A stretch of 42,017 bases of DNA. It comes from Rhodospirillaceae bacterium. GTDB taxonomy: Bacteria > Pseudomonadota > Alphaproteobacteria > UBA6615. The notes beneath the pieces are model-generated. The model made no database searches. It saw only the letters and a list, made by a program, of their open reading frames with translations, and was not told the DNA's origin. A program made the position numbers and the translations under genes. Where the stretch lies: contig PBPM01000089.1 of NCBI GenBank assembly GCA_002724635.1, positions 1 through 42,017 of the forward strand, read 5' to 3'. Positions within the stretch are counted from its first letter, which is position 1; each line of letters starts with the position of its first letter. Below, in pieces: positions 16,160 through 23,318 of the stretch.

Positions 16160-17410
16160 ATGGAAATGGCATTGGTCATGGAATGGCTATCCTTCGCGGC
16201 GCGATGGTTTCATGTAATCGCGGGTATCGCCTGGATCGGCTCGTCCTTCTACTTCATCGCGCTCGATCTCGGCCTGCGCAAGGCTCCAGACCTGCCGGAG
16301 GGAGCCTATGGCGAGGAGTGGCAGGTGCATGGCGGCGGCTTCTATCACATCCAGAAGTACATGGTTGCCCCGACCAAGTTGCCCGAGCATCTGACCTGGT
16401 TCAAATGGGAATCCTACTGGGCCTGGATGTCGGGCTTCATCCTGTTGGCGCTGGTCTACTACGCCGGTGCGGAGCTCCTCTTGGTCGACCCCGAGGTCCT
16501 CGATATTTCGCCGGCCGCGGGCATCGCTATCTCTATCGGCTCGCTGATCTTCGGCTGGATTGCTTATGACTTCATCTGCAAGAGCCCGCTCGGCCGCAAC
16601 AATACGACTCTGATGCTGCTGCTCTATGTGCTGCTGGTGATCATGGCTTGGGGCTACACCCAAGTCTTCACCCCGCGTGCCGCCTTCCTGCATCTGGGGG
16701 CGTTCACAGCAACGATTATGTCGGCAAACGTGTTTCTCACCATCATTCCGAGCCAGCGGATCGTGGTCGCCGACCTGAAGGCGGGACGCACACCTGAGGC
16801 GAAGCACGGAATCCTTGCCAAGCAGCGCTCGACCCACAACAATTATCTGACCCTGCCGGTGGTGTTTCTAATGCTGTCGAACCATTATCCGCAGGCGTTC
16901 GCGACTGAGTTCAACTGGGTAATCGCCAGCTTGATCTTTCTGATGGGCGTAACTATTCGGCACTATTTCAACTCGGTACATGGGCGTAAGGGCACCCCCA
17001 TCTGGACCTGGGGTGCGACGGTGATGATCTTCATCATCATTATGTGGCTGTCGGCCTTCTCGCCGCTGTTCGAATCCGAGGCTGAAGACAGCACTGAACT
17101 CACTCTGCGCCAGCAGCGTTTTGCCGCCGCATACAACTTTGACGAAGTGCGCAATGTAGTGCAGAAGCGGTGCGCCATGTGCCATGCGTCGATGACCACG
17201 TGGGAGGGCATCATTAAGGCACCGAAGGGAGTGAAACTCGAGACTGACCGACAGATCGCAGCCCATGCCCGCGATATCTATATTCAGGCGGGGCACACCC
17301 GTGCCATGCCCCCCGCAAACGTATCGTTAATGGAGGATCATGAGCGGCGACTGATCGTCGAATGGTACGAGTCTGTTGCCGAAACCGGGCTTGCCTCTCT
17401 GCTCAGATGA
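16160..17410 (+). CDS. puuD: Membrane-bound urate oxidase PuuD with cytochrome c domain
   Basis: 416 residues. The N-terminal part has about eight to nine membrane helices (FAARWFHVIAGIAWIGSSFYF, YIQ-type HIQKYMVAPTKLPEHLTWFK, STHNNYLTLPVVFLMLSNHY). The C-terminus is a cytochrome c domain with heme motif C338-AM-C341-H342. PuuD oxidises urate to 5-hydroxyisourate and sends electrons to the respiratory chain instead of to oxygen directly. ATG 16160 has AAGGAGG seven bases upstream; an earlier ATG at 16121 is not needed. It opens the urate pathway whose later steps lie at 10.2-15.2 kb. Confidence 0.94.
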   Translation: MEMALVMEWLSFAARWFHVIAGIAWIGSSFYFIALDLGLRKAPDLPEGAYGEEWQVHGGGFYHIQKYMVAPTKLPEHLTWFKWESYWAWMSGFILLALVYYAGAELLLVDPEVLDISPAAGIAISIGSLIFGWIAYDFICKSPLGRNNTTLMLLLYVLLVIMAWGYTQVFTPRAAFLHLGAFTATIMSANVFLTIIPSQRIVVADLKAGRTPEAKHGILAKQRSTHNNYLTLPVVFLMLSNHYPQAFATEFNWVIASLIFLMGVTIRHYFNSVHGRKGTPIWTWGATVMIFIIIMWLSAFSPLFESEAEDSTELTLRQQRFAAAYNFDEVRNVVQKRCAMCHASMTTWEGIIKAPKGVKLETDRQIAAHARDIYIQAGHTRAMPPANVSLMEDHERRLIVEWYESVAETGLASLLR

Positions 17411-17417
17411 TCGCCGA

Positions 17418-17466
17418 GATTTTAACTCCACTTTGGGCCTTGTTTGCCCAAAGTGGGGTTAAAATC
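17418..17466. terminator. Long perfect-like hairpin after puuD
   Basis: Two 21-base arms (17418-17438 and 17446-17466) pair with a single G-T, around a CTTGTTT loop. It starts eight bases after the puuD stop. Read from either side it ends in an AT-rich arm, but with no external T-run. It could end transcription from puuD and from the opposite strand; its length is unusual for a terminator. Confidence 0.6.
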
Positions 17467-17560
17467 GCGATACCGCATCGTCATGGCGATTCAATGATCT
17501 GACGAAGCGTATGGGCCTTACGCGTCGCATAACGACATCATCTGCGCGATTCGGTTCCGT

Positions 17561-17830
17561 GTGCCCTACCTGACTGTGTCACACGATGTCCCGGACGACC
17601 GGTCCGACACCTTTATTCTCGATATGGATCATATCGTCGGATGGGTGCGTACCGATGACTCAATCTGGTTTCGCGTCGCGCCTACGGATTTTGTCTTCCG
17701 CGATGTCAGCGACCTCGAGATGGCTGTTAACCGGGGGGATTCGGGGGCACAGATCTGGCCTCACGAGCCGTCGATCGATAATATCAAGCTGACACTGGCG
17801 TGCTCAGGACCCGGCGCGCCCAATCACTAG
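17561..17830 (+). pseudogene. Short unknown reading frame, possibly a gene remnant
   Basis: A GTG at 17561 starts 89 codons. The frame is already open from 17498 and, past the TAG at 17828, continues in the same frame as RIVLNHPLGGEMMFRVHEF for about 30 more codons. That looks coding-like at both ends, which suggests a longer broken gene rather than a small intact one. I recognise no family; the middle has DMDHIVGWVRTDDSIWFRV. No good Shine-Dalgarno was seen. Confidence 0.35.
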
Positions 17831-17919
17831 CGGATCGTGCTGAACCATCCGTTGGGCGGCGAGATGATGTTCCGTGTCCACGAGTTTGAGCTCAGCCTGC
17901 ATCACCCGCCGGTCTCGCG

Positions 17920-19227
17920 TTATGTGCAGCGGTCGTCCGTTACCGCGAGTGATCCGTCCGTGTCGAGTGGGTAGTTCCAGAGCAGCCGGATGGCCAGCAA
18001 CTTGAAAGCGACCGGCGTCAAGCCGTAGAGCATCGCTAGGACCAGTAGCGATAGCGAGCTGTTACTCCCGGAATTGCCATTGAAGCCGACGAGGCCAAGG
18101 ATGGGGAAAGCGATGCCGACCCCGAGCGCGAGCGGAATCTTGGTTGCCACGCCCCATAGGCCGAATAGGGTACCCGCTCGACGGGCGCCGGTTTTGGCGG
18201 TGTCGGCGTCGATCACCTCGGCCTGCATCGATGGGGGCATGACCAGTTCGGCGCCGAGCGGCAGACCAGTCCAGACACAGATCATGATGAACCAGAGGAG
18301 GTCATCCGGACCTAGAAGGACTGCGGGCCAGAACCCGGCGGTCGCCATGATCATCGCGGTGATCCAAGTGCGGCGCTTGCCGATGCGTCGGCTGACTGCC
18401 AGCCATACCGGGAGTGCTAGGATCGCGCTCGCGAAGTAGATGATCAGTAAAGTCCATGACCAGTCTGGACGCCTAAGGACATGCTCGGCATAGACTAGGA
18501 AGAGCGTTGCCGGCAGGCCATAGGCGATCCCATTCACGAAATAGGCGGAGATTAGCAGACGGAATGGACGGTTCCGACACAATGATTTCAGGCCGATGTG
18601 CGGTGGCACGGCCGTATCGCGTGGAACGGGGGGGTCGGGCAGTGCCATCAGCGCGGCCCCCACCGTCAACGGAACGAAGATCAGTAAAGCGATCGCCGTA
18701 CCATCCATGATAAGCGCCCGGTCAACTCCGAAAAGAGCTGGGACCACCATGGCCCCAAGCGTGCCGATCACCAGGGCCGCCTCGCGTGCGCCTGCGATCC
18801 GGCTGCGTTCGTAATAGTCCGAGGAGAGTTCCGCTGCCCAGGCCGTGTAAGGGAGCATGACCATGGTCCCGCCTAAATAAAGGGTGATTGTGGCCGTCGC
18901 CAGATACAGTGCGTTGACCTCGTCGGGCGGACGGAACATGGTCCATGCGCCCACGATCATCAGCGGCGCACCGGCTAGAAGCCAAGGCCGCCGCCGCCCA
19001 AACCGCGTGTGAGTTCGGTCGGACAGGAAGCCGATCAGGGGGTCGGTCAGGACGTCCCAGGCGCGTGCGAACAGCAAGACTAGGCCAACAGTTGCGAAGC
19101 CGAGGCCGAGATCCTCGGCATAGTAGGTCGGCACCGTGATGAAGAGCGGTAGCAGCAGAACGGCGAGCGGAAGCCCGGGCAGGCCATAGGCGATGGTCTG
19201 GAGATTAGAGAGACGGGAGCCACTCAT
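17920..19227 (-). CDS. GPH-family (MFS_2) sugar/cation-type symporter
   Basis: A 435-residue inner-membrane transporter with twelve predicted helices. Seen: LPLFITVPTYYAEDLGLGFATVG, then the family mark WDVLTDPLIGFLSDRTHTRFGRRRPW in the first loop, and PYTAWAAELSSDYYERSRI. GPH proteins classically carry glycosides or hexuronides with cations, but the branch found near stress-lipid genes in alphaproteobacteria has unknown cargo. ATG 19227 has AGGGG seven bases upstream; the frame also reaches ATG 19245. It follows the DUF6134 gene by 31 bases and shares its RpoE-like promoter. Confidence 0.85.
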   Translation of the reverse strand: MSGSRLSNLQTIAYGLPGLPLAVLLLPLFITVPTYYAEDLGLGFATVGLVLLFARAWDVLTDPLIGFLSDRTHTRFGRRRPWLLAGAPLMIVGAWTMFRPPDEVNALYLATATITLYLGGTMVMLPYTAWAAELSSDYYERSRIAGAREAALVIGTLGAMVVPALFGVDRALIMDGTAIALLIFVPLTVGAALMALPDPPVPRDTAVPPHIGLKSLCRNRPFRLLISAYFVNGIAYGLPATLFLVYAEHVLRRPDWSWTLLIIYFASAILALPVWLAVSRRIGKRRTWITAMIMATAGFWPAVLLGPDDLLWFIMICVWTGLPLGAELVMPPSMQAEVIDADTAKTGARRAGTLFGLWGVATKIPLALGVGIAFPILGLVGFNGNSGSNSSLSLLVLAMLYGLTPVAFKLLAIRLLWNYPLDTDGSLAVTDDRCT

Positions 19228-19258
19228 ACCTTCGCCCCTGTGCATACCGACTGCTGGT

Positions 19259-19966
19259 TCAGTGACGCGCGTTCATGATGTTGCCCGCCATGCTTACGGG
19301 TATCGGTCCGGACCGCTGAGTGAGTCGGTAGGTGACCTGCGCGCCGCGCGCGACGAATGCCAGTCCGACTAGCACCCCGGAATCGTCGTACCAGAGATTA
19401 ATTTTGAGATCGCCATCCATCCGGTAGAGGGTCGCGGCGATGGCACCGTCCGGCCCGTCCAATTTTTCGCGACCGACCCGGCGCACCGCCACGTCAAGCA
19501 TTTCACCGGTCTGCGAGTTGATCAGCCGGTTCTGCCGCACCGTCGAAAACATCCAGTATGTAGTCGGAAGCAGGCCGGCGCTCACTTCGGCACTCATCCC
19601 CTTGTCTGACGAAATTGCGAGCCCGTTGGCGTTCGCCGCCGCGCGGACCCAGTGCCGCTGTCCGTTATCGTCGGTCTCGCTGTCGAGCGCGACTAACCGA
19701 CCGTCACGCCATGCGGTGCGGTTCCGATGATCGTATGTGAAGACCGTGAAGGGTCCTAGCTTGACGTCGAGATCAATATCGATGGCGACATTGAGGAGGC
19801 CGTTCGGCTGTTTCACAAAGGTAAGGATATGCTCGCCGATGGGGCGGCCGTCTAGAGAGACCTCAAACCGCAGGGTGCCGTCGGACATCGATGCCGTGGT
19901 GGGAAAGGCCAGCCCTATTATGAGCCAGACTGTCAAGATGAAGCCGATTGTTCTGAGGCGGTGCAT
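19259..19966 (-). CDS. DUF6134 family exported protein
   Basis: 235 residues with a signal peptide (MHRLRTIGFILTVWLIIGLA, cut near TTA-S). The rest is a beta-rich fold of the DUF6134 type: LRFEVSLDGRPIGEHILTF, TYDHRNRTAWRDGRLVALDSETDDNG, and GLLPTTYWMF. Members have no known biochemical role but tend to occur with the DUF1365/CFA/flavoprotein set. ATG 19966 is chosen since the signal peptide begins there; its start lies only eight bases from the predicted -10 box, so the mRNA would be almost leaderless. It is the first gene of an operon with the GPH transporter. Confidence 0.75.
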   Translation of the reverse strand: MHRLRTIGFILTVWLIIGLAFPTTASMSDGTLRFEVSLDGRPIGEHILTFVKQPNGLLNVAIDIDLDVKLGPFTVFTYDHRNRTAWRDGRLVALDSETDDNGQRHWVRAAANANGLAISSDKGMSAEVSAGLLPTTYWMFSTVRQNRLINSQTGEMLDVAVRRVGREKLDGPDGAIAATLYRMDGDLKINLWYDDSGVLVGLAFVARGAQVTYRLTQRSGPIPVSMAGNIMNARH

Positions 19967-19974
19967 GATCCCCT

Positions 19975-20004
19975 TTGCTAAAGTGCACGTTTGGGTCTGG
20001 ATCA
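19975..20004 (-). promoter_or_regulatory. Putative RpoE promoter of the DUF6134-GPH transporter operon
   Basis: On the minus strand TGATCC (20004-19999), 18 bases, then TAGCAA (19980-19975), the same pattern as the three promoters in the 0.3-4.8 kb cluster. It starts 16 bases after the ubiX stop. The next ATG is at 19966. Confidence 0.68.
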
Positions 20005-20019
20005 CCCTGTCGAGCAATA

Positions 20020-20619
20020 TTACTGAGGGCTCCCCGTCCAGCGTTCTAGCAGATTGTGCTTGATCCTGAACAGGTCGAGCGCGCGGCCGACCGTGTGGTC
20101 GATCATATCTTCTATCGTCTCGGGGCGCGGATAGAAGGCGGGCATGGGCGGCATGATGATGGCGCCGATCTCCGAGGCCTGGGTGAGGTTGCGCAGGTGA
20201 CCCGTGTGTAGCGGACTCTCACGGACCATAAGGACGAGCCGCCGGCGCTCCTTCAAGGTCACGTCGGCGGCCCGGGTCAGCAGTGTCTGAGTCGCACCCG
20301 AGGCGATCTCGGCGGCGGACTTTATAGCGCAGGGGGCGACGATCATACCGAGCGTAATCATGGATCCGGATGATATGGCCGCTCCCACATCATTCTCCGC
20401 GTACACCACGTCAGCGAGGTCGTGCAGCTGGTCGCGCGACATGTCAGTTTCGTAGCCGAGGGTCATCAGACCCGGCCGGGTGATTACCAAATGGCTCTCG
20501 ACCTTGGTTTCACGCAGAGCCTCGAGCAGGCGAATTCCGTAGGCGATGCCCGTTGCGCCGGAAATGCCGACGATGAGGCGACGCGGTTCGCTTGCCGGAA
20601 AATATGGGTCGAATGCCAT
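20020..20619 (-). CDS. ubiX: Flavin prenyltransferase UbiX
   Basis: A 199-residue UbiX/Pad1 protein. Seen: IVGISGATGIAYGIRLLEAL, ISSGSMITLGMIVAPCAIKSAAEIA, LTRAADVTLKERRRLVLMVRESPLHTGHLRN, and IIMPPMPAFYPRP. It attaches a dimethylallyl group to reduced FMN to make the prenylated flavin needed by UbiD-type decarboxylases. No ubiD gene lies in this window. It follows the selenoprotein gene by 27 bases on the same strand, so it may be in one operon with it and the extradiol dioxygenase. Start weakly supported by GAGAA. Confidence 0.95.
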   Translation of the reverse strand: MAFDPYFPASEPRRLIVGISGATGIAYGIRLLEALRETKVESHLVITRPGLMTLGYETDMSRDQLHDLADVVYAENDVGAAISSGSMITLGMIVAPCAIKSAAEIASGATQTLLTRAADVTLKERRRLVLMVRESPLHTGHLRNLTQASEIGAIIMPPMPAFYPRPETIEDMIDHTVGRALDLFRIKHNLLERWTGSPQ

Positions 20620-20646
20620 GGTTCTCAGGATCGACCGTTTCGCATG

Positions 20647-20865
20647 TCAGCTGCCGTTCGCCAGAGCGCGGATCTCGTCATCGTCGGGGAAGCGCGCAGT
20701 GTCAAGTTTGGAGAACAGGAGGTTGTCATCTCGCGTGATTTCGAACGCGCCGGTGCGTCCGGGCGCGATCTCGACGGTTGCACCTAGTTGTTTGAGCAGG
20801 TCCCTCGCACGGAGCGCACGCGGCTCGTAATTTCAGCGTTTGCAATATTCAATGTGGAAAGCCAT
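20647..20865 (-). CDS. SelW/Rdx-family selenoprotein (in-frame UGA = selenocysteine)
   Basis: Reading through TGA at 20833-20835 gives 72 residues that match the SelW/Rdx family from end to end: MAFHIEYCKRU, then NYEPRALRARDLLK, then PGRTGAFEI, LLFSK and RFPDDDEI. The U is in the CxxC position (C8-x-x-U11), where selenoproteins of this family carry selenocysteine; homologues without it have Cys. The thioredoxin-like CxxU suggests a redox role in the cytoplasm. Codons after the UGA stay strongly GC3-biased, which is hard to explain for noncoding DNA. Weak hairpins lie just after the UGA as SECIS candidates; SelA/B/C/D are not in the window. The start at 20865 has no clear Shine-Dalgarno, and overlaps the small upstream frame. 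Confidence 0.85.
20833..20835 (-). other. Recoded UGA (selenocysteine) codon
   Basis: The codon TGA on the minus strand, codon 11 of the SelW-like gene, sits in CKR-U-NYE. TGA still ends other genes here (e.g. folB, puuD, the copper regulator), so it is not a general code change. Confidence 0.8.
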
Positions 20866-21022
20866 TGGGCGTGCCTGTAAACGGACAAACGAAAGATATA
20901 TGGTCCCCAGTGCGCCAAAGGGCAACGCCCGTTTTGTCGAGGCTGTGGGTAGTCAGCTCGGGGCTGACATAAGGGTTCTCGAAATCCTCGAAGGGGAGCG
21001 TGATCGGCAGCCCGATTTTCAT
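20849..21022 (-). CDS. Possible 57-residue protein of unknown function
   Basis: ATG 21022 begins MKIGLPITLPFEDFENPY, and the frame ends with TGA inside the start of the selenoprotein gene (17-base overlap in another frame). Third codon positions are mostly G or C, as in real genes of this DNA. AGGAG lies only one base before the ATG, too close for a normal ribosome site. I recognise no family. It sits 60 bases after the extradiol dioxygenase stop and would link that gene with the selenoprotein in one operon. Confidence 0.4.
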   Translation of the reverse strand: MKIGLPITLPFEDFENPYVSPELTTHSLDKTGVALWRTGDHISFVCPFTGTPNGFPH

Positions 21023-21081
21023 GCTCCTAGCTTCCGAGACGCTGCGGTTTGCAACCTCCGTGATACTTGGCCCACCGCCCT

Positions 21082-21948
21082 CTAATCGGTAGCGTCGGTG
21101 CCTTCAAGAACGCCTAGATCCGGCTGGGAACCCCAAGCACAGAAGGAGGCATCATTGACCGGAAACTGTCGTGCCCGCCAGCTGTCGTCGATCATCCGCA
21201 CGCCACAGGAATACTCGTAAATCATGTTGTCGGGGCCGTAGAAGTACAGAAAGCGCGCACCCGAGAGCGAATGGCGACCCGGGCCGGCCTGAATTCGTAC
21301 CTGATGGTCGCGCAGGAAGTAGTTGGACCGCATAACGTCATCGGTCTCACGGACCTGAAAATTGATGTGCTGGATACCGGGCTTGTCGGACGGAAACAAC
21401 GCAAAGCGGTGATGTACCGCATCGAAGGTCATCAGCGCCGACCAGCCGATCCAGTCGCTGGTCCGGAAATTGAAAACCTCGGACCAGAATTTCTCGGCCT
21501 CGCGGGGGTCGGTCACCGAAAGACCGATATGGCTGAACTCGTCAATGCCGGCGTCGCGGCCAGGAAAGTAGCGCCGCCCGGCGGCAAAGGGCCGCACGGT
21601 CAGGTCGATCGAATTGCCGCTCGGATCCTTGAAGTTGATATAATCCATACAGCGCCGCGCGGCGGCTTCTTCGTCGGAGCCGCGATGCACCTCCAGCCCA
21701 AGGGCCTTGAGCGTGCTTTCGGCGGCGTCAAGCTCGTCGAAGCCCGCGAGTTCAAGGCCCAGCGTGTGGTCCGCCGGATCACCCTGAAAGTAACAGATAT
21801 TGTGGTCGCGATCGTCGCCGCGTGTGTAAACGCAGCCATTCTCCTGGCCCACAATCTCCAAGCCGATCATGTTCTCGGCGAACTTTACCGTTTCCCCGAG
21901 GTCGGCTGTGCCTAGCCGACAATAACGAAATCCAACGACTTCGATCAT
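21082..21948 (-). CDS. Extradiol (VOC-family) ring-cleaving dioxygenase
   Basis: A 288-residue two-domain vicinal-oxygen-chelate protein of the catechol 2,3-dioxygenase/2,3-dihydroxybiphenyl dioxygenase type. The C-terminal domain carries the 2-His-1-Glu iron site: H140 (in DEFSHIGLSV), H194 (QHINFQ) and E245 (IYEYS). Those ligands support an active meta-cleavage enzyme for an aromatic diol; the substrate is unknown. The start has GGGAGAA in a good position. It is the first gene of a likely operon with the small frame, the selenoprotein and ubiX. A CTGACGA/TCGTCAG repeat at 21995-22011 lies about 50 bases upstream and could be an operator. Confidence 0.88.
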   Translation of the reverse strand: MIEVVGFRYCRLGTADLGETVKFAENMIGLEIVGQENGCVYTRGDDRDHNICYFQGDPADHTLGLELAGFDELDAAESTLKALGLEVHRGSDEEAAARRCMDYINFKDPSGNSIDLTVRPFAAGRRYFPGRDAGIDEFSHIGLSVTDPREAEKFWSEVFNFRTSDWIGWSALMTFDAVHHRFALFPSDKPGIQHINFQVRETDDVMRSNYFLRDHQVRIQAGPGRHSLSGARFLYFYGPDNMIYEYSCGVRMIDDSWRARQFPVNDASFCAWGSQPDLGVLEGTDATD

Positions 21949-21994
21949 GACGTTTCTCCCTGATACCCCCTTAGTCTATCGAATAAGCAGCATG

Positions 21995-22011
21995 CTGACG
22001 AGCGTCGTCAG
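21995..22011. promoter_or_regulatory. Inverted repeat upstream of the extradiol dioxygenase gene
   Basis: CTGACGA and TCGTCAG surround GCG, about 47-63 bases before the dioxygenase ATG. The position fits an operator for a repressor, but I know no matching regulator and none is beside it. Confidence 0.35.
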
Positions 22012-22294
22012 GCGCCCCTCCGTTTTTGGGAACTCGTGAATTTTAAGCGTATGTTAAAGAATATTTTGAATAAGATCCGATGTCTTGAAAACCGCGCCCA
22101 GTGGTGGTGTTTGCCCCATCATCCCGACTTTGAGGTGCAGGTTTTGGCATCGAATTTGAGCACGAGCGCTATCGATGTGACTTCAGACGGGACGACCGAC
22201 AAGGAAGACCTTCTTGGCCCCTCGCAGCCGCATTCTCGCATCTAAGTGATCACGCGATTATATGTTCCTCCAACAGCGAGGTGTGCGTCTGGAA
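22012..22294. other. Intergenic stretch with no gene recognised
   Basis: A frame of up to 69 codons (ATG 22036) can be read, but the protein resembles nothing I know, and its base use is uneven. It is treated as noncoding. It lies between the dioxygenase promoter region and the debris of two old genes. Confidence 0.5.
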
Positions 22295-22507
22295 CAATGG
22301 CGCAGGGAAACTTTTCGGATACACATTTGACGAGGCGTACTCGCGTGACTCACCCTCAACGGCACGCGGATCGTCTCGGAAGAGCGCTTGATCGCGGATG
22401 ACTTCGGGCCCATCCGGGATGTGCGCCAAGGTCCCGACGGCCTGATCTATATTCTGACCGATGAAGGGGACAGACAGTTGATACGGTTGCGGCCGGTGTT
22501 GGAATAG
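22295..22507 (+). pseudogene. 3' remnant of a PQQ-dependent sugar (aldose) dehydrogenase
   Basis: From 22349 to TAG 22505 the frame reads LTLNGTRIVSEERLIADD and RDVRQGPDGLIYILTDEG, the typical C-terminal end of the soluble glucose/aldose sugar dehydrogenases (last beta-propeller blade). Upstream the similarity continues in other frames (QWR..GKLF and RTRV before the TGA at 22346), so there are at least two frameshifts and most of the gene is gone. No start is present. It is not functional. Confidence 0.6.
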
Positions 22508-22598
22508 CCGAGTTTCAAAGAGTCGTTACCCGACCGACGGCCCGGCGCTGAACGCGCTGCCGAACTTGGTCACATGCTTGATCGGAAGGTAGAATCCC

Positions 22599-22733
22599 AT
22601 GCGACGCGCATTCATCTATGGCTTCGGTGTTTCGTTGATCGTTACCGCCTTCGTCGGCTGGTTTCTGCTCTCGCCATTCTTCATCGATTAGGTGGTAGAC
22701 AAGCAGTTCCCCGGCGTGTCCGCATACGGTTAA
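22599..22733 (+). pseudogene. Broken small membrane protein (DM13-type N-terminal segment)
   Basis: ATG 22599 with GGAAGG upstream begins a 30-residue hydrophobic peptide ending FFID, then an in-frame TAG at 22689, then VVDKQFPGVSAYG and a TAA. In intact DM13-domain proteins the FID and VVDE parts are adjacent and the stop here stands where K or E would be. It is a truncated, inactive gene. The match to DM13 N-termini is from memory and should be checked. Confidence 0.4.
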
Positions 22734-22778
22734 GGCGCTATCACGGCTTCCGTTCCGAAGATGTGAGGCCCTGAATCT

Positions 22779-22812
22779 GTCGAAGGGCGAGGGTGCGCTC
22801 TCATACTTCGAC
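22779..22812. repeat. Intergenic inverted repeat (GTCGAAG...CTTCGAC)
   Basis: Seven-base arms GTCGAAG (22779-22785) and CTTCGAC (22806-22812). With the CGGGCC and CAGCATG that follow it resembles the CTTCGA-type palindromic intergenic repeats common in alphaproteobacteria and the longer copy at 40306-40345. Confidence 0.3.
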
Positions 22813-22864
22813 GGGCCCAGCATGGTAGTGTTTTCGACAATCATTTATCTCCAGAGTGCTTTCC

Positions 22865-22895
22865 TTGACCTTCCAGTAGTCGGAAAGTCTATGTT
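22865..22895 (+). promoter_or_regulatory. CueR/HmrR-type copper promoter
   Basis: -35 TTGACC (22865-22870), a 19-base spacer, then TATGTT (22890-22895). The overlong spacer holds the inverted repeat ACCTTCC-N7-GGAAAGT, the standard MerR-family copper box. It lies 24 bases before the regulator ATG and drives the regulator-ATPase operon. Confidence 0.85.
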
Positions 22896-22918
22896 CGAAT
22901 CTTTACTCGGAGAACGAA

Positions 22919-23317
22919 ATGAATATCAGTGAAGCTGCGGCGCAGTCGGGTCTGCGGGCGAAGACGATCCGCTATTACGAAGATATCGGACTGGTCGGGC
23001 CGGCGCGTCGGCGCGACAACGGTTATCGGGACTATGCGCCGCGCGACGTCCACATGCTGCGCTTCCTGTCGCGCGCGCGCGGCCTCGGCTTCTCAGTCGA
23101 GGAATGCCGGGCGCTGGTTGCCCTCTACGCCGACACCGGTCGCAAGAGTGCAGACGTTAAGGAGATCGCCCTCAATCGGGTCTGCGATATCGACGTCAAG
23201 ATCGGCGAGTTGCAGGCGATGCGCGCGACTCTGGTCGAGCTGGCCGAGACCTGCCACGGCGACGACCGGCCCGATTGTCCAATCATCGACGACCTGGCCA
23301 GCCGCGGAGCGGGCTGA
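22919..23317 (+). CDS. cueR: Copper-responsive MerR-family regulator (CueR/HmrR)
   Basis: A 132-residue MerR regulator. The N-terminal helix-turn-helix ([21 protein letters not shown]) is followed by a dimerisation helix, and the metal-binding loop has C112 and C120 with [10 protein letters not shown] between. This Cys pair at the same positions as in E. coli CueR binds Cu(I). Under copper it activates the promoter just upstream. The stop is one base before the ATPase ATG. HmrR is the usual name in rhizobia for the same function. Confidence 0.93.
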   Translation: MNISEAAAQSGLRAKTIRYYEDIGLVGPARRRDNGYRDYAPRDVHMLRFLSRARGLGFSVEECRALVALYADTGRKSADVKEIALNRVCDIDVKIGELQAMRATLVELAETCHGDDRPDCPIIDDLASRGAG

Positions 23318-23318
23318 G

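Noticed and set aside
20833-20835. TGA read as tryptophan or a whole-genome code change
   Set aside because: TGA ends several other genes normally, and the flanking CxxU pattern fits selenocysteine, not tryptophan.
22036-22245. 69-codon frame as a gene
   Set aside because: No family likeness, no ribosome site, and it lies in a decay zone.
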